DNA of 64,000 nucleotides from Camarhynchus parvulus (lineage: Eukaryota; Chordata; Aves; Passeriformes; Thraupidae), in NCBI RefSeq assembly GCF_901933205.1, contig NC_044585.1, forward strand, positions 310,001 through 374,000. The letters run 5' to 3'. Position numbers and translations under genes: made by a program. The notes below the pieces were generated by a model. It searched no databases. It saw only the letters and a list, made by a program, of their open reading frames with translations, and was not told the DNA's origin. Shown here one piece after another: positions 49,522-62,121 of this stretch; position 1 is the first letter of the stretch, and each line of letters starts with the position of its first letter.

Positions 49522-49812
49522 GAATGGCCACAGGAGCTGGGCAATATCCTTGCCCCAGGAATGACCACAGGAGCTGGGCAGTGTCCTTGCCCAGGAATGA
49601 CCACGGGAGCTGGGCAGTGTCCTTGCCCAGGAATGGCCAGAGGAGCTGGGCAATATCCTTGCCCCAGGAATGATCATGGGAGCTGGGCAGTGTCCTTGCC
49701 CAGGAATGACCACAGGAGCTGGGCAGTGTCGTTGCCCAGGAATGACCACGGGAGCTGGGCAGTGTCCTTGCCCAGGAATGACCACAGGAGCTGGGCAGTG
49801 TCCTTGCCCCAG
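49522..49812. repeat. 36-bp minisatellite, 8 copies
   Basis: Units AATGACCACAGGAGCTGGGC then AGTGTCCTTGCCCAGG, 36 or 37 bp, starting at about 49522, 49559, 49595, 49631, 49668, 49704, 49740 and 49776. A 36-bp unit is 12 codons, so it produces long periodic but meaningless readings in several frames. Confidence 0.95.
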
Positions 49813-49889
49813 GCACTGTGTCCCTGCTCCTGCTGCACCCAAGCTCAGCATCTCTGCTGTACATGGCCATCATCACTTTTATAGGCACT

Positions 49890-50240
49890 ACAGCAGCCAT
49901 TGCTTTATTCGAATGGAGGCTTCTTATGGTTTAGTATCATTAAATACAGATGCAACTTGTGTTCCTAAAGCCATAATGCCCCTTCCTGTTACTGCCTCAC
50001 AATTAACTGGGCTATAAAGCTTTCAAACATATTGCAGGCACTAATTCAAGCGGCTGGCGAAGAAACACGGTTTTATTGGGCAATTACAGTGCTTGGAACA
50101 TGTTCCAGTCTACAGGGTACCTTCCCAATAGGAACAGGGGCTGCCAGGCCATGTCACTGAGAAAGGTCCGAAGGTGGCATCCAAATGGCTGCATCTCCAG
50201 GCTGCAGGGATGGTTTTATTTACATCTTAATAAAAAGCTC
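49890..50240. promoter_or_regulatory. Candidate conserved non-coding element
   Basis: AT-leaning, non-repetitive island with GTATCATTAAATACAG, CACAATTAACTGGGC, GGGCAATTACAGTGC and the palindrome GGAACATGTTCC at about 50096-50107. No coding potential. Confidence 0.28.
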
Positions 50241-52599
50241 TCCAGGAGTGATGAGAGCTGCATGATCTGTGCAAGTTGGGCTGGACCACCCCCTCTGCCC
50301 CTCTGCTCTGCTGCTGCCCAGCCACCCCCACCTTGCTGCTGCTGCCAATCTGCTCATCCTGCTGCTCCCAGTTCAGCTTCAGGTTCCTGGGCTATGCCCT
50401 CTACACTCAGCCCACACCCAGTGTTTTGGTCTCTGGAGAGCTGGGTGGAGAACCCCTCCATTCTCCTGCTCCCGGCCTGCTCTGGGGGTGCTCAGGTTTC
50501 TGGGCAGGAGAGCAGTGGGGACACAGCAGCTCTCAGGGTCTTGGTCTCATGTGTGGGGTTCTGTCCTAGCTCAGGGTTCACTGGGAAGGGGTGAAGAAAG
50601 GTGCTGAGCTGGGTGGTCCTGGGCTGCCAGGGGAATAGGAGAGCCTGAGAAGCTGTGAGGGTTCCTGTGAGGGATCATTGCTCTGATGGCTCCCAGGTAG
50701 GAGAGGCTCCTTATCTCCTGATGCACCTGCAGACTGCCCCAGGGACAGGTGCCTCAGTGCCTTTGCTCCTGGCATGGGAGACACGTGGATGGCATGACAT
50801 GAACCAGACTTGTGGGTGTGTGGGTGGACAGGACATGAGAGCAGAGTTTCTACAGCTACACCGAGCACAGAGCTCTCTCTGGGGAACATTCTCCCACCAA
50901 GTGTCCCTTCTCATCCCTGCAAGCCCTTGGAAAGAGGAATCGAAGCACTGAGCAAAATGCCACATGGGATGGGACTGGGCAGGCACAAGAGAGCCAAAGG
51001 CAGGTGGCCACGTCCTTTCAGCCCATTCAGCTGGCCCTGCTCTGGGGCTGTGCAGAGGCCATGTGGTTTTGCTGATGACTCTCATCTGCTGGAGCAGTCA
51101 GAGGGTGTCAGCTAGGAGCTGATGGGACAGCTGGGACACAGGTGACAGTACAGAGAGGGGCTGGCTGCTCTTGCTGTACCGTCACAGCTGCTGGTTCCAG
51201 CTGCACCCAGAGAAGCATCGGGAAAAACTTGCTTTTTGGTTCTTTGCAAGGCCAAGCAAGACACTGTTCACTTCCTAGGAAATTCCCTGGCTGGCAGAAA
51301 TGGTTCAAAGCCAAATGGACAGACCAGGGTGTGAGCACCCACTGTGGTCCCATAGAGACTTTCCTGGAAGAGGCACAACACTGAGAATTCCCTGTGCCAT
51401 TCAAGGATGAAGCCCTCAGTCTGGGGCAGGAGAATAAAGCCCCCAGTCACTGACTGCCCCCCCTGTGGCCCCCCTTGCTTGGCAAGAGTATTTTCCTGCC
51501 TCTTCTCTAGAGATGTTTTTTCTGTGGCGTCCAGCTCCCCATGGAACATAAATGCACTCCCACCCTGGTGCTGCCTGTGCCTCGAGCTGCCAGTGGCTGC
51601 CTTTGGCTGCTGATGGCCGTGGGTGATGCGAGCGACCTTGCTGAGAGCAGCGAGGGGACAATCTGTCCAGAGAGTGATTTTCTCTTCTCTTCCCAGAAAA
51701 GGGGTCATTTCCACGGTGTGGAGAAGGGAGTGGACACTCCTCACTCCCAGCAGCCTGTGCTGGTGCCAGCTCAGCCCTCCCCCTATCCTCAGGTGGGAGC
51801 AGAGGCTTCCTGCATATCTGCAACCATCCAGTCCTGGGGCTGTGTGAGAGCAGAACCCAGACAGCAGCTGGGCAATTCTTCCCTGCCCCAGGGTCAGGGA
51901 TGCTGTGTGCCACAGAACAGCTGGGGTGAGGAATGGGATGGAGCCTGTTCAGCATCTCCTTGACAAAGCTGTGCCAAAGGCAGCAAATACTCGAGCATTC
52001 CCAGGGTGCAGGAATGGTGTCCTTGTCTCCGTGCTCCTGGATGGCCATCCCCACCACAGCGCTTTGCCATCCTGCACCGAATGATGCCTCCTAGGAGGAT
52101 GGCTCAAGGGAAGGAGGGAAAGAACTGCTCCCATGTCACCTGTAGTGACTTCTGATTAGTGGCAGTGACCTCTGCCAGGGCAGGGCCCAAGGAATAATCC
52201 CATCCAGGTGTCCCTCATGCACAAGAGGTGCTTCAGCCTGTTTGCTGTGTGGAAGCCCTGGTGACACGAGATGGGGATGCTCAGCAGGCCTCAAAGGGAA
52301 AACATTCACTGCTGAGCACCCTCAGTGAGTCCCAGCTGGGGAGGTTTTCCTGGTCATCTCTGGAGGTCCCTCACAGCAGCAGCACAGGTGGCATGGCCAG
52401 GAGCAGCTGGAGAGCTGGGAACAAATGCTGCTGCCAGCAGGACTGTGTGGCACTCCTGAGCCCAAAGGCAAGCAGGAGTGGGGCTTTGGTTTGGGAATTT
52501 CTCTGGAGTTAATGACCACATTCATGAAGGGAATTGGAGTCAGATACTCCCTCTTGAAACTGATACACGGCCCAGACTGGGAGTAAGAGCAGACTATAT
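50241..52599. other. Intergenic, nothing recognised
   Basis: No repeat family, RNA gene or exon recognised in 2.4 kb. Confidence 0.5.
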
Positions 52600-52945
52600 T
52601 CATAGTTCTTTCTATTTTTTCCCCCATTTTGGAAATGGAGAAGATTTAAGTCTTCAAGGAAAATGTGCTATAATAGCACATTTTTGTACTCTTGTTTATT
52701 TTTGATATGACTGCTCCTTTCATGGTATTACCTTCAAGAAATGACTTCTCACTTACTTTTCTCTCTGGAGGGAAAGGTCATATCCCTCACAAATGGGAAA
52801 ACTTATTAGAGAAGTAATTCAGCAGTTCCCTGATAGGTCATATATCAGAAATAAATATAGAGGTTAATGCATTATTATGACAGTAGTTTTTGCCCCTTTA
52901 GTGAGTTGTCATGAAAACATGTTGTATTAAGAGAAGATTAATTTA
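52600..52945. promoter_or_regulatory. Candidate conserved non-coding element, AT-rich
   Basis: AT-rich non-repetitive stretch containing AGGTCATATATCAG, GTTAATGCATTATTATGAC and GATTAATTTAATC, plus a small hairpin TGTGCTATAATAGCACA near 52664. No coding potential. Confidence 0.28.
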
Positions 52946-53097
52946 ATCTCCCAGTGGTGGGGCAGAGGGGCTGCAGCCACTCAGGGAGTCCTGACCCAGC
53001 CTGCACAGCTGGGAGCCTCCCAGGAGCTCCCCTGCAGCCCTGGAGAACACCACTGCAGGGCCCCAGGGGTGGGCAGCAGAGCCGGCTTGAGAAGAGA

Positions 53098-53545
53098 TGT
53101 GGAATCACGGAATTATACAATCCTTAAGGCTGGAAAAGCTCTCTAAGATCAACGACTGAGTCCAACCACTAACCTAGCACTACTGACCCATGCCCCCAAG
53201 AGATACATCTCTATGAATTGTAAATTCCTTCTGGGGTGGGCCCTCCACCACTGCCCTGGGCAGCTGTGCCAGTGCCTGAGCACCCTTGTAATGGAGAAAT
53301 TTTCCCAATATCCAGTCTAACACAATCTAATCCCTGGCCCAGCCTGAGGCTGTTCCCTCTGCTCCTGTCCCTGTTCCCTGGAGCACAGCCCGACCCCCCC
53401 GGCTGTCCCCTCCTGGCAGGAGCTGTGCAGAGCCACAAGGGCCCCCTGAGCCTCCTTTGCTCCAGGCTGAGCCCCTTCCCAGCTCCCTCAGCCTCTCCTG
53501 GGGCTCCAGCCCCTTCCCAGCTCCGTTCCCTGCCCTGGACACGTG
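53098..53545 (-). mobile_element. CR1 LINE 3' fragment
   Basis: The plus strand starts GTGGAATCACGGAATTATAC, then CTGGAAAAGCTCTCTAAGAT, and runs through GTGCCAGTGCCTGAGCACCC, TTCCCAATATCCAGTCTAAC and CTGGGGCTCCAGCCCCTTCC. This is the reverse complement of a CR1 3' end, about 450 bp. Confidence 0.9.
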
Positions 53546-55798
53546 AGCAACATGAACGAGTGGATATTCCCTTCCCCCAAACCTCTGCAAAGGGTGCAGC
53601 TGATACATAGAGAAGGAAAAGCAAAGCCCCACATCACCAGCCTTGAGCCTACTCGCGATCTCTTCACACATCTGCTGGGTTTAGGCACACGCCAGGCAAG
53701 GCTCCACCAGGCAGCAGCTCTGGACACTGCCTCCCACAGCTCTGCACCCTCAAGGATGCACTGCCACCTCGGTACTTGCCTATAAATTCTCTTTCCTGCC
53801 TGGGAGTGGGCTGAGGAGGCTGGTGCGGTGTTCAGAGGATCGTTAGGTGTTTTGTGCTGCCTGGGATCCTCCGGCTGAAAGCCCAGCATTGGTGAGTCCC
53901 CCACAGCCCTGAGCCCAAGGGCATGAGCAGAGGCACCTTCCTGTGTCAGCATCCTGTGGGTGGGGAGGCAAAAAGTTCCTCCAGGAGCTGGACCCGGTGG
54001 GGCCGGGGAAGGACACACACATTGCAGCTATTTACTGCTTGCAAATGAGCCACAGCCTTGGAAACGTTCACAGGAACGACTTCAAGTAACAAATTCTTTT
54101 GAGAAAGCCACAATCTGCTCATGGCTAATTTGAGAACAGAAAGAGAAGAGGGCTGGGGCATGTGATGAATTATTCACAGGGTGCCGAGGGGGCGCAGGAG
54201 GCCTGTGGGGCAGACGGTGATGCACCCACAGCTTGGGCTCTGCAGCTTCAGGTGGGGTGTAGCCTGAACTGCCCCCCAGGTCTGGAAGCAAATTCCTGTC
54301 CTTATTCTTTAAACGGGGAGAAACAAGTGAAATACTGGGCTGGCAAAGGCAAGTTCAGGCTGTGAGGTGCCCGTGCGTGTGCACACAAATCACTGCAGTC
54401 AGCAGGCAGGTTACACCTGGGGGACAATGGATAATGTGCTTTAGGTCCTCCTGAAGTGGGAACAAACCCTGCCCCAGCCCAAGAGTGGCTGAGCAACCAC
54501 CCTGGAGAGCAGGGTGTACAGCAGATGGGTGTGCCATGGTCTCAACAGGTCCTGGCACTGCTGGTGGCATGTCTGTGACCTGCCTGGCCAGGATAATTGT
54601 GGGCATGGAATTGTCTAAAGGCAGCTCCAAAACTACACGAGAGCCCAGGAGCAGGGGAGAGAAAGGGGGACAGTGCAGGAGGACGCATTGGGACTGACAG
54701 GGATGCTGGAGGTTGAGGTGAAGCTGGGCTGGAGGCAAAGAAGGAGTGGGGGGAGCGTGCAGGGGAGGTGGAGGGGCCAAGGTTTTTGACCTGTTCGGTA
54801 AACCTGGTCCTAGGACCCATAGCCACAGGCAGCAGACTTTTCAAACAGTCACTTCTTTTTTCATGGGATTGGGCACAACTATTGTCCAGACTATCCCACA
54901 AAGGGGTCACCCACAGGGCGAGAGGCTTCTGGATCATCACGGTCCTGCCTGGCAAAAAACTGTCCAAGAGCTGGAGCTGTGCAGACAAGGCCAGCTGCTT
55001 CCCAGTGGTCTTGAAAGGCTCAGGATTTCCTCAAAGTGGAGATCAGCAGGAGTAGATATAACCTTGGGCACAGAGCAGATTGGGATGTGGACATCACCAG
55101 TATCTGTCTGGCCAGTGCTGCTGGGGGCTTAGTGCTCAGTCAGCTCTGAGAACAAACATTTTTGGACAGAAGTGACAAGAAGATCAAATCCTTAAGCTAA
55201 AGATAGTCCAGGTGAAGCAATAAAGTGTTATTTTCTCATTTAAGAAGTTTTTAAAGAATCTGCATGGTTCCTGTGAATGAGATGGAATGGGAAAGAGTGT
55301 GATCACTCCCCAGCCCTGTGCTTTGAGCAGTTCCCTTCAACAAATGCCATCTCTGTCCTCCAGCTCCTGTACACTGGATCTGGCTTTTCCCTTTCTTTCT
55401 GAGTGCCAGTTGCAGGCGGTTTCCTTGCCGCAGGGCTCAGGAATGGGAGCCTCCATTAACCTGCCCCGTGCCTCCGGGAGGAGGCACTGGCCCTGCCTGA
55501 CCCTGCTGTTTGTCATGGCTTTGTCATTTAATTTGAATTTATTGATTTGTTTGTCACAGTCTGGGATCAATCACTGCGGTGATCGAGATCCAGAGCTCGG
55601 GAGGTGCTGCTCACCTGCTCCTCCTGCTCCTCCTGCTCCTCCTGGCCAGCCTGGAGCAAACCTCAGAGCCCCAGAGCCTGTGGATGGCTGTGAGGAGACT
55701 GGGACTGCCCCTCACACTGCCCACACTGCCAGGCTGTGCCTCTGGGAGGGATCGGGTGACAATGTCCTCTGCAGGCATGTGAGGAAGGCAGCCAAATG
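53546..55798. other. Intergenic, no exon recognised
   Basis: An AT-leaning low-repeat island lies at about 54010-54180 (ATTTACTGCTTGCAAATGAG, TGATGAATTATTCACAGG). CTCCTGCTCCTCCTGCTCCT lies near 55617. No gene supported. Confidence 0.5.
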
Positions 55799-55803
55799 GT
55801 GAC

Positions 55804-56127
55804 TGTCGCTGTTGAGGCGGTCGCGACACAAAGCAGAGACTTCAGACAGTCTCAGTTGGCAACAGTTTATTTCTGAACATGGCTAACTTTTATACTCTTT
55901 TCAATTGTTTATACTTCTTCTATACTAGCTATTGGCTACAATAAATCAACATAATACTATTGGTGAAGAGTTATAGTGACTTCACATCTAGCTGCAAGAT
56001 TCTCTTCTCTTTCTTCTCTCGATCTCTTTGGTTACAGCTTTGGAGAGAGCTCTTTATCAGCTTCTTCTTACTTCTTGACTTCTTCTCGCTCCTTTAGCTA
56101 ACAGGCCCGCTGTTAGCCCCTTCCACA
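55804..56127 (-). mobile_element. Solo LTR of a second endogenous retrovirus family (family B)
   Basis: A 324-bp LTR read on the minus strand: starts TGTGGAAGGGG and ends CAACAGCGACA. It has TATAAAA (plus 55888-55894) and AATAAA (plus 55866-55871). A perfect 5-bp target-site duplication GTGAC flanks it at 55799-55803 and 56128-56132. No internal retroviral sequence adjoins it, so it arose by LTR-LTR recombination. The polyadenylation signal lies about 17 bp after the TATA box, implying a very short R region. Confidence 0.92.
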
Positions 56128-56404
56128 GTGACTAATTAATAAGTGACACTTTCAGGCAGAGCTCTGATATCTAAAAGCGCTTTTGTATCTCAGCAGTGTT
56201 TTCTGAGTGATGGAGGGAGCAATGAGGAGCATTAGGGTAGGGAGTGCTCCATGAAATGAACTTCTCCGGACAGGAGCAATCCTGTTGTGGGGATGGACAT
56301 CTCCCATCAGAGGGCAGAAAATGCCCCTGTGAGCTCGGGATGCTCCTGGAAGGTGAGAGCTGTGGTGCTGCTGCAGGGCTGCAGGGGTCTCCTGCTGTAG
56401 GTTT

Positions 56405-56600
56405 GCTGTGAGGGTGGAGAGGTTTTGGAACAAGCTGTCCAGAGCAGCTGTGGCTGCCCCATTCCTGGACGTGTCCCAGGCCAGGTTGGACGGGGCTTGG
56501 AGCAGCCTGGGATAGTGGAAGGTGTCCTGCCCATGGCAGGGGGTCAGACCAGGCCTTCAAAGGCCCCTTCCAACCCATAACACTCCGTGGTTCTGCTGCA
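56405..56600 (+). mobile_element. CR1 LINE 3' fragment
   Basis: The sense strand shows GCTGTCCAGAGCAGCTGTGG, GTTGGACGGGGCTTGGAGCA, GTGTCCTGCCCATGGCAGGG and the 3' end CACTCCGTGGTTCTG, matching the avian CR1 3' end. Confidence 0.92.
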
Positions 56601-59600
56601 GCCCCTGGGCTTGGCTGTGAGAAGTAATGCAGAAGGATCTGCCAGGGGCTCATCCCTTGTGCCACATGGCTTTGTCATCATTTGCTTCAAGTCTCTGCTC
56701 TCCAAACCTCTGGCTGGATGGAGCCTGTGACCCAAAATCCAGTGTCAGCCTGGCCCAGCAGCAGGCTGGGTGTGTCCATGGCACTCAGAACCTCCCTGCC
56801 CCATCACTCTGTAGGGGCTGTATGTGAAGGGTCAATGTGTTGGAGGCTGGTCACCACACCCCTCACAGCATGGTCCTGCTGGATGCCCTCTCCTCCAGGA
56901 TGAAGGGGACATGGCCAGATGCTGCAGGAGTAGGTGCAGTGCCAGGGGTTGCATGTGAGGGGTAATTCTGTTTCTGAGAGCTGGAGACTGGCTTCCTCCC
57001 AAGGTACCAGGCAGAGTCACTGCCAGAGCTGCTGCTGTGCTCAGCAGCACGTGAATAATCTTGTAACCAGTGTAGATGTACAAGATCTGCTTCTGTCTCA
57101 CTAAATTCTGAGACTGAAGTGTCTTCAGGTACTGGGAGGCCCACAGGCACCTTCTGCAAGAAGAAGTTCCCTCTCCCCATGGGAGCTGTTGCTTTCCAGA
57201 TTCACTGGGTGTCCTTGGATTTTGAGGCAGGGAGAACAGATGCTGTGAGTCGCTCTCTTCTAGATAATTTTTCACATCCCTGGGCCCCTCTGGCCTGTGC
57301 CTTCTCCAAAAAGCACTCACAGGCTGTCTGACCTTTCTTCAAGCAGAGGTGCTCCAGGCCCCAGGCTCTGCTTGACATTCTCCAGGAGCAGTTCAGCTCT
57401 GCCACTTTCTTCCAGTGGCTCCATTTTCCTGATTTAAACCCCATCATCAGCACAAACTGAGATTTCAACCATCTGCATTGGCTCTCAGACCATGGAGGGG
57501 CATCTCACACAGATTCCTTCATGGCAGGTGCCCTTGCATTCCTGTTTTCTGGGTAGGGTTGTCTTGAGGCCATGCACCCCTTCCACCCCCCCAGTGCACC
57601 ATCACGCTCAGCTTGCATGGCTGGAACATCCCCAGGGAAGCTCGAGCTCCTTGGCCAGGACAGGACACGTGGAGGGGCTGCTGCTTGTGGGCAGCACCAG
57701 CTTTGCCACGGGGTGATGCTGTTGGGAGCAGCAGAGAGATTTGCTGAGCAAAACCAAGACTGGAGTACAGGCAAAGCTCCAGTGTGGGTGCTGCTGGAGG
57801 TGCTGCTGCACAGGGAGGTGGGGAGCAGCCTCCCACCCTTGGTGGGAAAGCTGGGCCCGTGGAGAACAGGGACACCTGAGGCACGTCAGTGTTGCTCTGG
57901 AAGGAGGCTGCAGCAGAGGGATTTTGCTGAATGCTCACTGTTTGCTGGGAGATAAGGCTACTGGGAGCTAAAAACACAGAAAGTGCACTGATAGCTGAGC
58001 TTTCTGCAAATATTTGGTGAGTGCATTTGACTCCCTGTGAACAGAGACCCCCCGTGTGCTCTGTCTGTAATGGAGAGATTGTTTTCCAGGCTCTCAGGGG
58101 AATTCTGGCTGTCATCTCCATCTGGAGCTGTTTAGAGTCTTGAGCTCATGGCCTCAGCTCACATCTGCTTTGGTCTTGACCCAGCCTGGGGCTGACCCAG
58201 CAGATGGGAAGTTCCAATCACCAGAGAGGGAAGCTTGCTGTACTCCCCTGGCCAGGAGCTGGGATGCAGCAGTTCCTGATGAACTGTTCTAGTGGTCTGT
58301 CTGTGACAGGGACGCCTGTTCCTGTCCCTTTGCTGTGATGTAAAGCCAGGCTGGTCCAGAAGGGAGTCCAGGGCAGGGCAAGAATGCAGAGCATGCAGAC
58401 AGGGGTTTGTGTGCCACTATGAGACCCCTTGGGTGTATTCTAGTCCTTGCTCAATCTTTGCTCTCTTCTCCAGCATCATCCTGGCTGTGAGGAGAGCTGC
58501 CCCAGAGCTACACATCCTGCTGCCCCTCACCTCTCTCAGGCTGTTTCTCCTGCCCTCCTGTTAGTCCAGTCTCATGTGATGGCCTTCAGGACAGAGAGCT
58601 GGGCTGCTGCCAGAGGTCCTGCTGCTCTCAGGCTCTCTACTCTCCCTCTGCTTCTGACCTGATGGATCCCTGACCCAGGCTCTCACCCTGGCCCAGAGGG
58701 GGCTTCTCACTGATGTCACATCCAGAGATGGCAGCATTAAGCTTTGCTGTCCTATGACAAATTAATTTAATTGATTGAGGTTTCTGCTGTCATCTGGGGT
58801 GCAGCAGATGACTCTGGAGGCATGGCCCCCCTGCAGATGCTCTGAGTGCAGGGGCAGCCCATCCCTGGGGAGAGTTTGGGGTGACAAGTCCTCTGCTCAG
58901 CTGTCACTGCCCTCAGCAGGTGCCCGAGGAGGCTGCCCATCTGCTTGCTGGTAGGCTTGCCTGAGTGCATCTGCACAAGATGCCTTATCTTCTTGGAGAA
59001 AAATGCAATTATGAATGGGACTTTGGCCTCTAAGCTGTGGTGAACAGTCATTTCTTGAAGGGATAGGGGGATTTCTCCAAGGAGTTTGTCCTGGAGGAGT
59101 GGTGAGGCTTTGTTGGGCAGGAATCCTTGTAAGCAAAGCGTTCCCAGCAGGAGAGTAGAAACAAGTGAGACAAATTCAAGTGAGGATCCTCGTGGCTTCC
59201 TGGTCTCCAGCAAGTCACAGCCTATTGCATTTCCCCCACCCAGGCCTCCTACACAGCTGTGTCCCTTGCTTTCAGCTCAGCGTGCCCAGGACAGCCCCTC
59301 TCCGCAGGACAGGCAGAGGAGGCTCCTGCTTCCCTCTCCCCTCTCTGGGACATTTCCCCACAGTTAAAGCTCTGCCAGCACCAAGTGTCTCCTCCACAGG
59401 AAGGTGTTTGTGTGGGATGGCTGAACCAGCCCACAGAGTTTCTGTTTATCATTGATCAGGACAGACGTGTGGAGCTCTTCCTGGCCCTCATTCCTGCCCC
59501 TCTCACCCTGAGCCCCGGGCAGCCGGGCTGGGCTCAGCACACAGAGGGGACATTGCTGCTCCTCCTCTGTCCCACTCCAAGCACTCACAGCCACAGAGCC

Positions 59601-59729
59601 CACCTCCAGCCCTTTGGGACTCCTTGATGGAGCACTGGGCTGAAACACAACTCATGGGAGGGGGTTCAGTCTCCTGGGGGATCTCAGCTGTCCCCAGCCC
59701 TGCTGAGAGCTCCATGGGATTTATCAATC
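56601..59729. other. Intergenic, nothing recognised
   Basis: No exon, RNA gene or clear repeat family recognised. Confidence 0.5.
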
Positions 59730-59865
59730 TCTCCATGCTTTGTGTCGGCCACAGATTTCCTATGAATGAGTTTTTAATATGTCTGTTTGAATCACTGATG
59801 AAAATATTGACTAGTCTGAGCCTCCTGCCCCAAAACATGATGAGAAACACAGATTTAATGACAGC
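59730..59865 (-). mobile_element. Probable old CR1 fragment
   Basis: AATCACTGATGAAAATATTG followed by ACTAGTCTGAGCC recalls the antisense of an older CR1 segment (TCATTGATAAAGATATTGAA then TAGGACTGG). Diverged and recognised by eye only. Confidence 0.4.
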
Positions 59866-61671
59866 TCCCCATCAGAGGCTGCTGCCTGGGCTCTTCCCTG
59901 GTTCCCTGCCTCACGTGTGTCTCCCAGATGCAGAGTGCTCATTTCTAATCAGCCGTGCAGCTCCGAGTCAGGCACATTCCACAGGCTGCAGCACGTCACA
60001 GCTGTTCAGCCACTGCCAGCAGCCACGCAGGGCATCTCCTCTGTGGGTGAAATGAAGGCTGACAAGACCTCTTTTCCATAAGAAAATTGATTGGCATAAA
60101 TCCTCCAACTTCCTTTCAGCTGCCTCCTGGATCCCTTTCCTTGGTCTTTGCCTGTGCCTGGTGCTCAGGAGGAGCCTCCCCCTGCTGCCATCTCCTTTGG
60201 GATGCTGCAGCTTCCCCAGAGCTGTGAGATGCACTGGGGATGCTCCTGCACAGCCCTCTCCAGGTGTGCCTGAGGTGTCACTCATCCTACTCAGTGCTGT
60301 GTAACACCTGCTGTGATCTTAAAAATGCTGGGGAGTTTTCAGCATTCTCTTGTGATACAGACACCAAGGCAGCCCAGAAACACCAATTGCATTTCTGCCC
60401 TATCAAGAGTCTGGCCATCTCTATAAACAAAACCTCTGCACATTTTTTTGTTGCTGTTGTTCACAGAGCATTTCAGGTGCTTCCTTACTGCCATTCATTC
60501 CCTAAGTCATGCATTTTTAACTGCTGAATTTACCTTCTCATACCAATTTTCTGTACTTCATAACTTCTAATTCAAAATCAATGGTTATCTATTTCCCCCC
60601 TACACTCCATTTTGTTAATATTGCTTTTTTTTCTTGATTTCCAATATCTGCCTCTGTTTCATCACGGAGGAGGATGGGCATCTGGCCAGAAACTTCCTCT
60701 TACTTGATTATGAAATTATGGCTCTTGCCCTTGAAGAAAAATTCCCTGTTTTCACTCATATTTTTCTGTCAATGTTGTGTCCTTTCCAATTAATTTTGCT
60801 CTCAATTCACGTCCCTGCTGGGGATGTTCTCCTGTCACACCAGGTGAGTCACTTCTGGTGGTGGGTCCTTCTGTTTGCTATGGCACTGGGGAGGAGTGTG
60901 ACTCTATCTGCTTCTCCAGAGTCCCTCCTGGCTCCCATTCCAGTCACTCTACAAATACAATAATTACAGGAGTCCTTGAGCCACTTTCACTCTGGTAATT
61001 ACTTTCCCTCCCACCTTCCAGCTCAACCCCTCCCAGCCAAGTTAACCACTCCAGAGGTGGATTTCCATTCCCTACAGGTCCCAACCCCAGCCTGGTCCCT
61101 GCCTTGTGCATGTTTTTGCCTGCTTCTCACAGGACTGGTTCCACAAAGGTGACCAAACCAAAGCCCCCTTGGGACTGATTTGAAGGGACTGACCCCCTCC
61201 AAAAGGCAGGGACACCCTGTCCTGGTGCGTGGGGGAGGTGCTGCCTACCTCCATCACCTGAGCACTTCTGAGCCACCTTCAGTGAGAGCCCAAGCTCCTG
61301 GAGAGCTGCAACCTGGAAAGAGAACAGGGCAAATTGAAATTAATAATTTATGAGTGACAGTAACAATTTCCACCATTTGAGGAAGCAAAGAAAATTGCTC
61401 CATAAACATATTTCTTTTCAATTTCCTACCAGTTACTTGAAATTTGATTTCCATCTAGTTTGTTTCATCAAACCTCCCCAAAGTGATTTAAAAAGTGTCG
61501 CTGGCAATTACCCGGCTGCAGAAGGAAAGAAATGGCAGAAGGGCATCTCCAATTCACCAGCCCAAAAGGAACAGGGAGGAGGAGGGCTGGGTCACTGGCT
61601 GAGAAACAATTAGCCAGCACCAGAAATCTCATCAGTGATTTGGCCAGCACAGCCTCGGCCACACTGGGGTC
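59866..61671. other. Intergenic, partly AT-rich
   Basis: The 60300-60700 part is T-rich and may be an eroded LINE. 61330-61500 is an AT-rich low-repeat island (AATTAATAATTTATGAG). No exon supported. Confidence 0.45.
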
Positions 61672-62121
61672 AGGACAGCCCTGGGGGAGCAGGGACAGAC
61701 CTGGGGCAGCAGGGACAGACCTGGGGTAGCAGGGACAGCCCTGGGGGAGCAGGGACAGACCTGGGACAGCAGGGACAGCCCTGGGGGAGCAGGGACAGAC
61801 CTGGGATAGCAGGGACAGACCTGGGGGAGCAGGGACAGACCTGGGGGAGCAGCGACAGACCTGGGACAGCAGGGACAGACCTGGGACAGCAGGGACAGCC
61901 CTGGGGCAGCAGGGACAGCCCTGGGGTAGCAGGGACAGCCCCGGGGGAGCAGGGACAGCCCCGGGGCAGCAGGGACAGCCCTGGGATAGCAGGGACAGCT
62001 CCGGGGGAGCAGGGACAGACCTGGGGCAGCAGGGACAGCCCTGGGAGAGCAGGGACAGCCCCGGGGCAGCAGGGACAGCCCTGGGATAGCAGGGACAGCC
62101 CCGGGGGAGCAGGGACAGCCC
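61672..62121. repeat. 20-bp G-rich minisatellite, about 22 copies
   Basis: Units CTGGGGGAGCAGGGACAGAC, period 20 bp, varying at GGGGG, GGGGC, GGATA and ACAGAC or ACAGCC. Because 20 is not a multiple of 3, all frames are open together, giving long spurious readings on both strands. The plus strand has runs able to form G-quadruplexes. Confidence 0.97.

Noticed and set aside
49174..49884. A 236-codon reading with a 12-residue repeat
   Set aside because: Repeat-driven by the 36-bp minisatellite. No start context, domain or splice partner.
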